Source: Hyphomicrobiaceae bacterium (GTDB taxonomy: Bacteria; Pseudomonadota; Alphaproteobacteria; Rhizobiales; Xanthobacteraceae). From it: DNA of 64,000 nucleotides. The position numbers and the translations under genes are program-made. The stretch lies in NCBI GenBank assembly GCA_021324465.1, contig JAJPJB010000003.1:62001-126000 (forward strand). Reading direction: 5' to 3'. The notes below the pieces were generated by a model. It had not been told where the DNA came from. It worked only from the letters and a program-made list of their open reading frames with translations, and searched no databases. This document shows, piece by piece, positions 52,732-61,770 of the stretch (the first letter of the stretch is position 1; each line of letters begins with the position of its first letter).

Positions 52732-55709
52732 CATCGCCCGCCCCTGGCGCGCATCTGCGGAGCCGCGAGTCGGCATTGGTGCGGCGGCTGCGCGGACCAC
52801 TGCCAGCGCCAGGGCAGCAATCTGTAAGGAGAGTCGCAGCGTGGCTTGAAGACCTGGGAACGGGCGAGCCCGGCACCACGCTCAGGGCGCTGAATCAGGA
52901 ATTCCCGCCGGTTTCTGAGCTGCTGGGCGGCGTTGCGGAAGCGGCGCCTTACATCTGGGATCTGGTGCAGGCCGATCCCGCGCGGTTTGCGCACTTTCTG
53001 CAAAACGACCCGGATCTCGTACTGGCAGACCTGCTCACCGACGCACGGGCCATGACTGCGGCGGCGAGCACGCAGACCGAACTAATGCGCATCCTTCGCC
53101 GTCTCAAAGCGGACGCAGCGCTTCTGATCGCGCTCGCCGATATCGGCAATGTCTGGCCGGTGGCGCGTGTGACCGCCGCGCTGACGGCGCTCGCCGAAAC
53201 CGCAATCCGCGCCGCCCTGCACCATCTTCTGCGCGCCGCCGCCGGCGGCGGGCTTCGTCCAGCCGACCCGGACAGTCCCGAAGCAAGTTCCGGCTATATC
53301 GTGTTGGCGCTGGGCAAAATGGGCGGTCATGAGCTCAACTATTCGAGCGACGTCGATCTCATGGTGTTCTACGATCGTGCAGCCGCACGGCTTTTGCCCG
53401 ATATCGAGCCCGGCCAATTCTATGTCCGGCTCACGCGCGCTCTGGTCAAAACGCTGCAGGAGCGCACGCCCGACGGCTACGTGTTTCGCGTCGACCTGCG
53501 GCTGCGCCCCGACCCGTCTGCGACCCAGATCGCGATCTCGACCGAGGCCGCGCTCGACTACTACGAGCATCGCGGCCAAAACTGGGAGCGCGCGGCGCTG
53601 ATCAAGGCGCGCGCTTGCGCCGGCGATAGCGCCGCCGGCGAGAAGCTTCTGCGCGAGCTGTCGCCCTTTGTCTGGCGCAAATACCTCGACTACGCGACCA
53701 TCGCGCATATTCACGACATGAAGCGACAGATCCATGCGTATCGCGGCCATGGCGAAATCGCGGTTGAAGGTCACAATATCAAGCTCGGCCGCGGCGGGAT
53801 TCGTGAGATCGAATTCTTCGTGCAGACCCAGCAGCTCATCGCCGGCGGACGCCATGTCGAGCTGCGTCAGCGCGGCACGATTGCCACTCTTGAAGCGCTC
53901 GCCGCGGAAAGATGGATCAGCCTCGAAGCGCGCGATGATCTCGCCGCGGCCTATGAGTTCCTGCGACGCGTCGAGCACCGCCTGCAAATGATGACCGACG
54001 AACAGACCCATACGCTGCCGATCGATCCGGCGGCTTTGCAAGTGTTCGCGCGCTTTCTTGGCTTCAGCAACCGCGATGATTTCGCAAGCACGCTCCTTCG
54101 CCATATGCGAAGGGTAGAGCACCATTATGTGAGGCTGTTCGAACGCGCGCCCGAGCGTATAGCCGGCCAGCTTGCCCTTTCGTTCGACAGCGAAGGCCGG
54201 GCCGAGCACCCGGCGGAGACGCTTGAGCGGCTGTCGCATATGGGCTTCGGCCAGCCGGCCGAGATTGCCGATGCGGTGCGCCGATGGCAGACCGGCTCGT
54301 ATCGGGCGCTGCGCGGCACGCAGGCGCGCACCAATCTCGACGAGCTCGTGCCCACCATCATCGATCAATTCGCCCGCGCGGAGCATCCCGACGCGGCCTT
54401 CGCGGCTTTCGACCGCTTTCTGTCAGGGCTGCGCGCCGGTGGGCGCTTTTTCTCGCTGCTGCGACAGAATCCCGAACTGATCCGCTTCGTTGCGCTGATC
54501 GTTGCAGTCGCGCCGCGGCTTGCCGATATCTTGGCGCAGCATCCGCATTTCATCGATCCCTTGGTCGATCCGTCCTTTTTCGGCTCGCTGCCGACCGACC
54601 AGACGCTTGAAGCCACACTCGGCCGCGCGCTTGAGGAGACGCGCAGCTATGAGGCGGTGCTCGACGCCATTCGCCTCGTCGGCCAGGAGCACATGTTCCT
54701 GATCGGCGCGCGCATTTTGTCCGGCTCGATTTCGGCGGAGCAGGCCGGCGATGTCTTTGCGCGGCTTGCCGACGTCCTGTTGCGCGCCGTGCACAAAAGG
54801 GTCGAAGCCGATTTCGCACGGACCTACGGCCGGATTCCCAGCGGTGAAAGCGCAATCCTCGCGCTCGGTCGGCTTGGCGCGCGAGAGATGACCGCCACCT
54901 CCGACCTCGATCTCATTGTCATCTATGATTTCGACCGGGCGCATCCGGAATCCGACGGTCAGCGCTCACTCTACGGGGGGCAATATTTTGCCCGCTTTAC
55001 CCAGCGTCTGATCAGCGCGCTGACCGCGCAGACCAATTACGGCGTGCTGTATCGCGTCGATATGCGGCTGCGCCCTTCCGGCCGCTCCGGGCCGGTAGCG
55101 ACGCAGATCGACGGCTTCATCAGCTATCAAGAGCGTGAGGCCTGGACCTGGGAGCACATGGCGCTGACCCGGGCGCGCGTCGTGTCCGGGCCGCCCGAAC
55201 TTTGCGGGCGCGTCGAGGCGGCCGTTCGCGACACGCTCCGGCGCAAGCGCGATCCAAATATGATTGCGAGCGACGTGGTCGAAATGCGCGCCGCGATCGC
55301 CAAAGAGAAAGGCGAAGCGGATATTTGGGACCTCAAATATGTCGCCGGCGGGCTGATCGATATCGAGTTCATCGCCCAATATCTGCAGCTTGTGCACGCG
55401 GCAAGCGCGCCCGACATTCTTGATACGTCGACGGCGCGCGTGCTTGAGAAGGCTGATCGGCTCGGCGTGCTCAAGCCCGAAGATGCCGCCGTGCTGCGTC
55501 CCGCGGTGCGGCTGTTCCACGATTTGACGCAAATTCTGCGGCTATGCCTGTCGGGTCGGTTCGACCCGACGACCACGGGCACCGGCGTGCTTGCGCTTTT
55601 GGCGCGTGCCGCGGATTTGCCGGATTTTACCGCGCTGCAGGCTCACGTCGTGGAGACGCAGCGGCATGTGCGCGAGTGTTTCGTGCGGATTTTGGGCAGG
55701 GCCCCTTAG
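52728..55709 (+). CDS. glnE: Bifunctional glutamine synthetase adenylyltransferase/adenylyl-removing enzyme
   Basis: A 993-residue protein with two nucleotidyltransferase domains. The N-terminal one has GKMGGHELNYSSDVDLMVFYD (Asp208-x-Asp210), giving deadenylylation; the C-terminal one has GRLGAREMTATSDLDLIVIYDF (Asp726-x-Asp728), giving adenylylation. GlnE controls glutamine synthetase activity in response to PII state. It overlaps the kinase gene by 4 bases, a coupling that ties nitrogen control to an envelope operon in many rhizobia. Confidence 0.97.
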   Translation: MTSPAPGAHLRSRESALVRRLRGPLPAPGQQSVRRVAAWLEDLGTGEPGTTLRALNQEFPPVSELLGGVAEAAPYIWDLVQADPARFAHFLQNDPDLVLADLLTDARAMTAAASTQTELMRILRRLKADAALLIALADIGNVWPVARVTAALTALAETAIRAALHHLLRAAAGGGLRPADPDSPEASSGYIVLALGKMGGHELNYSSDVDLMVFYDRAAARLLPDIEPGQFYVRLTRALVKTLQERTPDGYVFRVDLRLRPDPSATQIAISTEAALDYYEHRGQNWERAALIKARACAGDSAAGEKLLRELSPFVWRKYLDYATIAHIHDMKRQIHAYRGHGEIAVEGHNIKLGRGGIREIEFFVQTQQLIAGGRHVELRQRGTIATLEALAAERWISLEARDDLAAAYEFLRRVEHRLQMMTDEQTHTLPIDPAALQVFARFLGFSNRDDFASTLLRHMRRVEHHYVRLFERAPERIAGQLALSFDSEGRAEHPAETLERLSHMGFGQPAEIADAVRRWQTGSYRALRGTQARTNLDELVPTIIDQFARAEHPDAAFAAFDRFLSGLRAGGRFFSLLRQNPELIRFVALIVAVAPRLADILAQHPHFIDPLVDPSFFGSLPTDQTLEATLGRALEETRSYEAVLDAIRLVGQEHMFLIGARILSGSISAEQAGDVFARLADVLLRAVHKRVEADFARTYGRIPSGESAILALGRLGAREMTATSDLDLIVIYDFDRAHPESDGQRSLYGGQYFARFTQRLISALTAQTNYGVLYRVDMRLRPSGRSGPVATQIDGFISYQEREAWTWEHMALTRARVVSGPPELCGRVEAAVRDTLRRKRDPNMIASDVVEMRAAIAKEKGEADIWDLKYVAGGLIDIEFIAQYLQLVHAASAPDILDTSTARVLEKADRLGVLKPEDAAVLRPAVRLFHDLTQILRLCLSGRFDPTTTGTGVLALLARAADLPDFTALQAHVVETQRHVRECFVRILGRAP

Positions 55710-55713
55710 CTTA

Positions 55714-55800
55714 GAACATTTTCCGGAAAAGCGGATACAGGCTTTCGCTAAGAAAATGCGACAAAACAAAAGCCTGAGCATTTTTGGGTTGGAAAGCGCT
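55714..55800. repeat. Rhizobial-type short palindromic repeat after glnE
   Basis: The sequence begins GAACATTTTCCGGAAAAGCGG and has inverted arms CATTTTC / GAAAATG (55752-55758) with an AAAACAAAAGCCT tail and a second AT-rich part. This is like the dispersed intergenic element common in Bradyrhizobium and other Hyphomicrobiales. It fills most of the gap between the convergent glnE and pleC-like genes and could act as a bidirectional terminator. Confidence 0.6.
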
Positions 55801-55826
55801 TTAATCTGGCCGATGCCGGGAGGGGA

Positions 55827-58166
55827 CTAGGCCGCAAGGTGGCTCGTCGCAACGTCCGTCTTTTCGGCGCGGGCGGCGATCTTCGCCTGAAGCGGCAGTC
55901 GCACCACCACCGTCGTGCCTTTGCAGGGCTCCGAGCGGATGCGCATCGCCCCTCCATGCAGCTCGACGAGCGACTTTGCGATCGCCAGGCCCAGCCCCGA
56001 GCCCTGATACCGCTTGGTCAGCTGGCTCTCGACCTGTTCGAACGGGCGCCCCAATTTCTGCAAGGCGCCCTTTGGAATGCCGATGCCATTGTCCTTGATC
56101 GCAATGGTGATCATGCCGCCGCGCAATCGGCCGCACAGACTGACTGCGCCTCCTTCGGGCGTGAACTTCACCGCGTTGGACAACAGGTTAAGCGTGATCT
56201 GCTTTATGGCGCGCCGGTCGGCAAGAAGCAAAACCTCGGGTTCGACATGGGCTTGAAGCAAAAGCTGCTTTTCGCCGGCGCGGGCGGAAACCACCCGCAG
56301 GCAATCGGCGAGAATGGGTTCGAGCTCGACGATCTCCGGTGCAAGTCGGATGCCACCCGCCTCGATCTTCGACATGTCGAGAATGTCGTTGATGACGTCG
56401 AGCAAGTATTCGCCGCTTTCGCGGATATCGCGTGAGTATTCGACATATTTTTCGGCGCCGAGCGGGCCGAACATTCCCGATTCCATGATCTCGGAAAAGC
56501 CGATAATGGCATTGAGCGGCGTGCGCAATTCGTGGCTCATATTGGCCAGGAATTTGGATTTGGCCGCATTCGCTTCTTCGGCGCGGGTTTTCTCTTCGGC
56601 GTATTTTTCGGCGAGGTCGGCAAGCTCGGCGGCTTGCAGTTTGAGAGCCTGCTGTGATTTGCGAAGGTCGACGATGGTGGCGAGCTGACGCTTTTCGCCT
56701 TCGATCAGCCGCTGCTCATGTTGCTTGATCTTGGTGATATCGGTGCCGACCGAGACATAGCCGCCGTCTTTGGTGCGGCGCTCGCTGATATGCATCCAGC
56801 GCCCGTCATCGAGCTGCGCCTCGAAGGTACGGGCGCCGCGCGGCTGGCCCTCGTCGCTGACGACCGTGGTGCGGATGATCGGCGTCTTGCCGGCGGCGAC
56901 AATCGCTTCATAGGCCGTGCCGGACACCACCGCATGGTCGGGCAGATGGTGCAGGGCCTGAAAGTTCGAATTGCAGAGCACCAGCCGGTTTTCCGCATCC
57001 CACAGCACAAAGGCTTCCGGAATCGTCTCGATGGCGTCGCGCAGCCGCAGATCGGCGGCCGTTGTGCGTTCGACCAGATTTTTCTGTTCCGTGATATCGA
57101 CGGCAATGCCGATCAGATGCGGGCCGTCCTCGCCGTCCTGGCGCACGAGTTCGCAGCGCGCCCGCAGCCACAGCCATTTGCCATCCGCATGCCGCATACG
57201 GAAGGCGTGATCGATCGATTGCGCCTCGCCCTCGGCAAGCTCCCGGGCGATCTCATAGAGATCGATATCCTGCGGGTGCACCAGCGCATTGACTTCGCCG
57301 AACGTAAGAAGCGCGTCCTTTTGCGGCAGGCCGAGCAGGTCATACATCGAATGCGACCAGAACACTCGCCCGCGCGCGAGATCCCAATCCCACAAGCCGC
57401 AGCGACCGCGATTGAGCGCGGTATCGATGCGGCTTCGCACAGTGTCATGGATAAGATCGGCCTCGCGTGCGCGGGTAGCCTGCCAGTGAAAGGCAAAGCC
57501 GAGGATCAGCACGACAAAGCCCGTCGTTGCCGACAGCGTGACGGTGAGTGCGGTGGCCGAACGCCAATTGGCAAGCGCGCCCTCATAACCCTGGACCACG
57601 GCGAGCAGGCCCAACGGATTCTTCAGGGTTCGCACCGTGGCGAACGCCGACTCGCCGCTGGCCAAGGTGATCTCCCGGGTGCCGGCGGCTTCACCGAAGG
57701 TCGTCAGCGGCTGCAGCGGACCGAGCACTTCGAGGATCGGCCGCCCGAGCAATTGCGGCTCATTCGGCGCTGTGGCGACAATGGTGCCGGCGGTGTCGGC
57801 GACGAGAATGCTGCGGCCGCCACCCGTCGCCCAGGCCGGCCGCGCCCGTTCGATCGCCTCGGAGGTGCGCGCGATGCGAAGCCGCCCATCGTGATCCGCC
57901 CGATCGAGCGCGGCGGCGAAGTGATCGGCGAGTGCTTCGATCGTTTGTGTCGCGGCGAACACGCTCTGACGTCGATGTTCGAGCACTTGCACCGCGGCGC
58001 CGACGCAGATCGTCAGCATGAAGGCAACGATGAGAACCGGCACGGCGCGTCGCAATAGCGGCTCCGCATTCAACAGGCGCCGATAGGCGGGCTTGGCGAT
58101 CGATTGCGCCAGTCCCTTGATGGAATCTGAACGTACAGACGCACTCGCCGCTTCGGCGCGCGCCAT
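55827..58166 (-). CDS. pleC: PAS sensor histidine kinase, PleC-like
   Basis: A 779-residue membrane kinase. Helices near residues 42-62 and 210-230 frame a periplasmic domain. At least two PAS domains follow (about 255-370 with WDWDLARGRVFWS, and 385-495 with IPEAFVLWDAENRLVLCN), then a coiled linker. HisKA carries His545 (FLANMSHELRTPLNAIIGFSEIM) and HATPase_c ends GSGLGLAIAKSLVELHGG. The H-box region and position next to glnE match the PleC of Sinorhizobium meliloti as I recall it. PleC acts as phosphatase/kinase on DivK in cell-cycle control; orthology is inferred from synteny and core sequence. Confidence 0.8.
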   Translation of the reverse strand: MARAEAASASVRSDSIKGLAQSIAKPAYRRLLNAEPLLRRAVPVLIVAFMLTICVGAAVQVLEHRRQSVFAATQTIEALADHFAAALDRADHDGRLRIARTSEAIERARPAWATGGGRSILVADTAGTIVATAPNEPQLLGRPILEVLGPLQPLTTFGEAAGTREITLASGESAFATVRTLKNPLGLLAVVQGYEGALANWRSATALTVTLSATTGFVVLILGFAFHWQATRAREADLIHDTVRSRIDTALNRGRCGLWDWDLARGRVFWSHSMYDLLGLPQKDALLTFGEVNALVHPQDIDLYEIARELAEGEAQSIDHAFRMRHADGKWLWLRARCELVRQDGEDGPHLIGIAVDITEQKNLVERTTAADLRLRDAIETIPEAFVLWDAENRLVLCNSNFQALHHLPDHAVVSGTAYEAIVAAGKTPIIRTTVVSDEGQPRGARTFEAQLDDGRWMHISERRTKDGGYVSVGTDITKIKQHEQRLIEGEKRQLATIVDLRKSQQALKLQAAELADLAEKYAEEKTRAEEANAAKSKFLANMSHELRTPLNAIIGFSEIMESGMFGPLGAEKYVEYSRDIRESGEYLLDVINDILDMSKIEAGGIRLAPEIVELEPILADCLRVVSARAGEKQLLLQAHVEPEVLLLADRRAIKQITLNLLSNAVKFTPEGGAVSLCGRLRGGMITIAIKDNGIGIPKGALQKLGRPFEQVESQLTKRYQGSGLGLAIAKSLVELHGGAMRIRSEPCKGTTVVVRLPLQAKIAARAEKTDVATSHLAA

Positions 58167-58445
58167 CGCCTGGCTCCGTTCGGATGATCCCGTCCGCCGC
58201 GACCGAAAGAGAGGTGTGCCGCATCTCTCTCCGAATCAGCATCAATAGAATCGATGCGCGCTGATTTGTCGAGAGTCCGCAGTCAAGATTTTTTAAGAAT
58301 TGTCCCAGGCTTTGTTGGGTAGCCAGCGTACGTCCATTGCCGCACGGGACGAAAAATTCTTTGCGCTGAGTCACTTGCGTCCGCGCCGGCGCGGCGCGCA
58401 TGCTCCGCCCGCCGGTAAGCGATCTCGAAGTGAACTTCCGCCGGG

Positions 58446-61091
58446 TCAGCTCTCGGCGAGTGTGCGCGCCACAATGTCATGCACGTCGCGCGACAGTGAA
58501 GGCGTCGCCGCGATGCGCCGCAAGGTCGCTTCCGCACGGGCGCGTCGCTTGGGCTCGAGCGCACGCCAGGAGCGAAAGGCGCCCATCAGCCGTGCCGCGA
58601 CCTGCGGATTCTTCGGATCGAGCGAAAGCACGAAGTCCGCCACGAATTCATAGCCGGCACCGTCGCTGCGATTAAATTGCGTGTGGTTGACCTGTGCAAA
58701 TGAGCCGATCAGGGCGCGGACGCGGTTCGGATTGGCAATCGAGAAGGCCGGGTGCTTGGTCAGCGAGCGTACCCGATCGAGCGTTCCGGGCTCAGGGATT
58801 GCCGCCTGCAAGGCCAGCCATTTGTCAATGATCAACGGGTCGCTGGAATAACGGCGATAAAAATCGTCGAGAGCCTGCGCGCGCTCGGGCCGATCATGCT
58901 GCGCCAGCGTTTCGAGCGCCGCCATGCGATCGGTCATATTGTCGGCATTCTGATACTGCGACAGTGCGCGGGCGATGGCGTCGTCGCGGCCGGTTATGGC
59001 GAGAAGGTCGAGGCAGATGTTCTTGAGCGCGCGGCGGCCGGCGCTTTGCGCGTCCGGCTGGTAGGGACCGGAGCTCGTCATCTGCTGATAGGTTTCGGCG
59101 AGCGCTGGGCCATGCCGCTCGCCTGTGGCCGCGCGCAACTTGCGTCGCGCGGCAAAGACCGCGTCGGGATCGACGTCGCTGCCGATCTCGCGCGCGATAT
59201 CGGCCTCGCTCGGCGGCGCCAATGTCAAGGCAATGAAGGCAGGCTCAAGACTTGAGTCTTTCAGGGTTGCGCCAAGCGCGGCCATCAGGCCGTCGTCCTC
59301 GCGCAGGGGCTGGCCGGCCCGCAGTGCCGCGACATTCGCCTTGAGCAAGGTCATGGCGAGCGACTGCACCGCTTGCCAGCGGTTGAACTGATCGCTGTCA
59401 TGGGCGGCGAGGAAACGCAGGTCCTGCGGCTCGATCGGCAGTGCAAGCTTGATCGGTGCGGAGAAGCCGCGGTTAAGCGAAGGAACTGGCCGCTCGGCGA
59501 TGCCGGTAAAGACAAAGCTTTGGCTGGGCTTGGTTAGTTCGAGCACACCGCGCGAGAGCGGCGCACCATCAACCATCAGCGGCATGTCCCGGCCGTCCTT
59601 GCCAACAAGACCAAAGGCCAGCGGGATTACCATCGGCTCCTTGTCCGGCTGGCCGGGCGTCGGCGGGATGGCTTGCGCTATGTCGAGACGATAGGTCTGG
59701 GTGCGCGCGTCATAATGCGGCGCGACCTTTACATCGGGCGTGCCCGCCTGCGAGTACCAACGCATGAATTGCGTCATATCGCGGCCGCTGACATCGGCAA
59801 AACATTGGACGAACTGCTCAACGGTCGCCGCCTGTCCGTCGTGACGTTCGAAATAGAGATCCATACCCTTGCGAAACAGCTCGCGCCCCAACAGCGTGCG
59901 GATCATGCGCACGACCTCGGCGCCTTTGTCGTAAACAGTCGAGGTGTAGAAATTGTTGATCTCGTGATAAAGCTCCGGCCGCACCGGATGGGCGAGGGGG
60001 CCCGCGTCCTCGACGAATTGATGTGAGCGCAGCGCCCGCGCATCGCTGATGCGCTCAACCGCGTGCGAGCGTTGGTCGGCGGTGAATTCCTGATCACGGA
60101 ACACCGTCAGCCCTTCTTTGAGACAGAGCTGGAACCAATCGCGGCAGGTGATGCGGTCCCCGGTCCAGTTGTGAAAATATTCATGTGCGATCACCGCCTC
60201 GATGCCGGCATAGTCGCTGTCGGTCGCCGTGGTCGGCGAGGCGAGCACGTATTTGTCGTTGAAGACGTTGAGGCCTTTGTTCTCCATCGCACCCATATTG
60301 AAGGCGGAGACGGCGACGATCATGAAGATATCGAGGTCGTATTCGCGGCCGAACGCCTGTTCGTCCCAACGCATGGCGCGCTTGAGGCTGTCCATGGCGT
60401 AGGCGCAGCGGTCTTCCTTGCCCGGCTCGACATAGATCGCAAGATCGACCTTGCGGCCGGACATGGTGGTGAAAGTGTCCTTCACCGCCGCGAGATTGCC
60501 GCCGACGAGTGCGAAGAGATAAGACGGCTTTGGAAACGGATCGTGCCACACGGCAAAATGCCGCGACGTGCCGGGTACATCGCCTTGCGCCACCAGATTG
60601 CCGTTGGCGAGCAGGACCGGTGCTTCGGCTTTGTCGGCCTCGATTCGAGTCGTATAGACCGCCATCACATCGGGCCGATCGAGAAAATAGGTGATGCGGC
60701 GAAACCCTTCGGCTTCGCACTGCGTGCAGTAAGTGGCACCGGCGCGATACAGCCCCATGAGCTGGGTATTGGCGGTCGCATCGAGCACGGTCTCGATCTC
60801 GAGCGTGAAAGGCCGGTTCGGCGGCTGTGCGATGGTCAGCTTGTCCGGCGTCGCAACGAAGTTCTCCGCCGGCAGCGGCTTACCGTCGAGGGCGAGCGAA
60901 CGAAGCTGCAAGTCTTCGCCGTCAAGGACGAGGGGCGCTGGCGCTCCCGCCGCATTGGGCTTGAGCTTGAGCTTGGCGCGGACCGTCGTTGCGGTTGGAT
61001 GCAGCGACGCGTCGAGCTCGACGGTTGCAATGAGCCAATCTGGGGGGCGGTAGTCCTGCAGCCGGACCGGGCGAGGTTCTTCTGTACGCAT
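58446..61091 (-). CDS. pepN: Aminopeptidase N
   Basis: An 881-residue M1 metallopeptidase. Start at MRTEEPRPV; the frame runs open far upstream but the extra part is unlike the family. GAMEN is seen in FNMGAMENKGLN, and the zinc site is His303-Glu304-x2-His307 with Glu326 (HEYFHNWTGDRITC...KEGL). The ERAP-like C-terminal helical domain is complete. It cleaves N-terminal residues from peptides in the cytoplasm. Length agrees with the proteobacterial enzyme. Confidence 0.96.
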   Translation of the reverse strand: MRTEEPRPVRLQDYRPPDWLIATVELDASLHPTATTVRAKLKLKPNAAGAPAPLVLDGEDLQLRSLALDGKPLPAENFVATPDKLTIAQPPNRPFTLEIETVLDATANTQLMGLYRAGATYCTQCEAEGFRRITYFLDRPDVMAVYTTRIEADKAEAPVLLANGNLVAQGDVPGTSRHFAVWHDPFPKPSYLFALVGGNLAAVKDTFTTMSGRKVDLAIYVEPGKEDRCAYAMDSLKRAMRWDEQAFGREYDLDIFMIVAVSAFNMGAMENKGLNVFNDKYVLASPTTATDSDYAGIEAVIAHEYFHNWTGDRITCRDWFQLCLKEGLTVFRDQEFTADQRSHAVERISDARALRSHQFVEDAGPLAHPVRPELYHEINNFYTSTVYDKGAEVVRMIRTLLGRELFRKGMDLYFERHDGQAATVEQFVQCFADVSGRDMTQFMRWYSQAGTPDVKVAPHYDARTQTYRLDIAQAIPPTPGQPDKEPMVIPLAFGLVGKDGRDMPLMVDGAPLSRGVLELTKPSQSFVFTGIAERPVPSLNRGFSAPIKLALPIEPQDLRFLAAHDSDQFNRWQAVQSLAMTLLKANVAALRAGQPLREDDGLMAALGATLKDSSLEPAFIALTLAPPSEADIAREIGSDVDPDAVFAARRKLRAATGERHGPALAETYQQMTSSGPYQPDAQSAGRRALKNICLDLLAITGRDDAIARALSQYQNADNMTDRMAALETLAQHDRPERAQALDDFYRRYSSDPLIIDKWLALQAAIPEPGTLDRVRSLTKHPAFSIANPNRVRALIGSFAQVNHTQFNRSDGAGYEFVADFVLSLDPKNPQVAARLMGAFRSWRALEPKRRARAEATLRRIAATPSLSRDVHDIVARTLAES

Positions 61092-61193
61092 GGTGCTGAT
61101 GATGTAAAGGCTTTGCGCGACATTTGAAAGCAGGCGCCGCCAGCCCGGAACACGGCTGGACCATGTGCGTTTTGCAGAAAAAAGAGGCGAGCC

Positions 61194-61769
61194 ATGGTTC
61201 CCACTCCGTTCAACGAGCAGGAGGAGGAGGAGCGTAAAGGCACGCGGGGCGCAATGCTTTGGGGCGCTCTCATCGCGGGGCTCCTGTTCATATTTTTCCT
61301 TTGGTCGGCGTTCGTATGGACCCCGGACGGACCGTTTGATACGCCGGCAGCGAACCCTCCCGCCGCGACGGACGTATTGGCGAATCAGGGCCCGGGCGGC
61401 AGTGCAACAGCCAAGAACAACGAAGTTGCCCCGCGGCCGCACGACGCCGGCGGATCCGGCCAAAACGCAAATGGCGAGGCGGCGCAAATCGAGCAGAGCG
61501 CAAGACCGCTTCAACTCGGCAGCGCGCAGCGCGACGCAATGCGTGCCTATTTCGCCGGCAGACCTGCGGACCGCATCCAAAGCGCGAATTTCTCGCTGTC
61601 GGTCGGGGCAGCCGTGCCCCGGGATGTCCCGCTGCAAAGCCTGCCGAGTGAAGTCTCGTCCGCCATGGGCGGTTACAAAGGCGATCAATATGTCCTGGTT
61701 GGCGATCAGCTCGTGATCGTAGACCCCGATGCCCGACGCGTCGTTGCCATCGTGCCCGGCGTCGGTTGA
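61194..61769 (+). CDS. DUF1236 domain membrane-anchored protein
   Basis: A 191-residue protein. A charged N-terminus (NEQEEEERKG) precedes one transmembrane helix (about residues 21-42), then a Gly/Asn/Ala linker and a C-terminal DUF1236 block (VPRDVPLQSLPSE, QYVLVGDQLVIVDPDARRVVAIVP). AGAGG lies 6 bases before ATG. It is divergent from pepN (102-base gap) and convergent with the CDF gene. It is the second DUF1236 protein here, but with a signal anchor instead of a cleavable signal peptide. Confidence 0.85.
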   Translation: MVPTPFNEQEEEERKGTRGAMLWGALIAGLLFIFFLWSAFVWTPDGPFDTPAANPPAATDVLANQGPGGSATAKNNEVAPRPHDAGGSGQNANGEAAQIEQSARPLQLGSAQRDAMRAYFAGRPADRIQSANFSLSVGAAVPRDVPLQSLPSEVSSAMGGYKGDQYVLVGDQLVIVDPDARRVVAIVPGVG

Positions 61770-61770
61770 C

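Noticed and set aside
53082-54386. 434-codon open frame opposite glnE
   Set aside because: Lies fully inside glnE, whose domains are complete; GC-rich genomes give long antisense frames. The translation shows no family features.
56718-58058. 446-codon open frame opposite the PleC-like kinase
   Set aside because: Antisense to a kinase with clear PAS, HisKA and HATPase motifs; its own product has no recognisable features.
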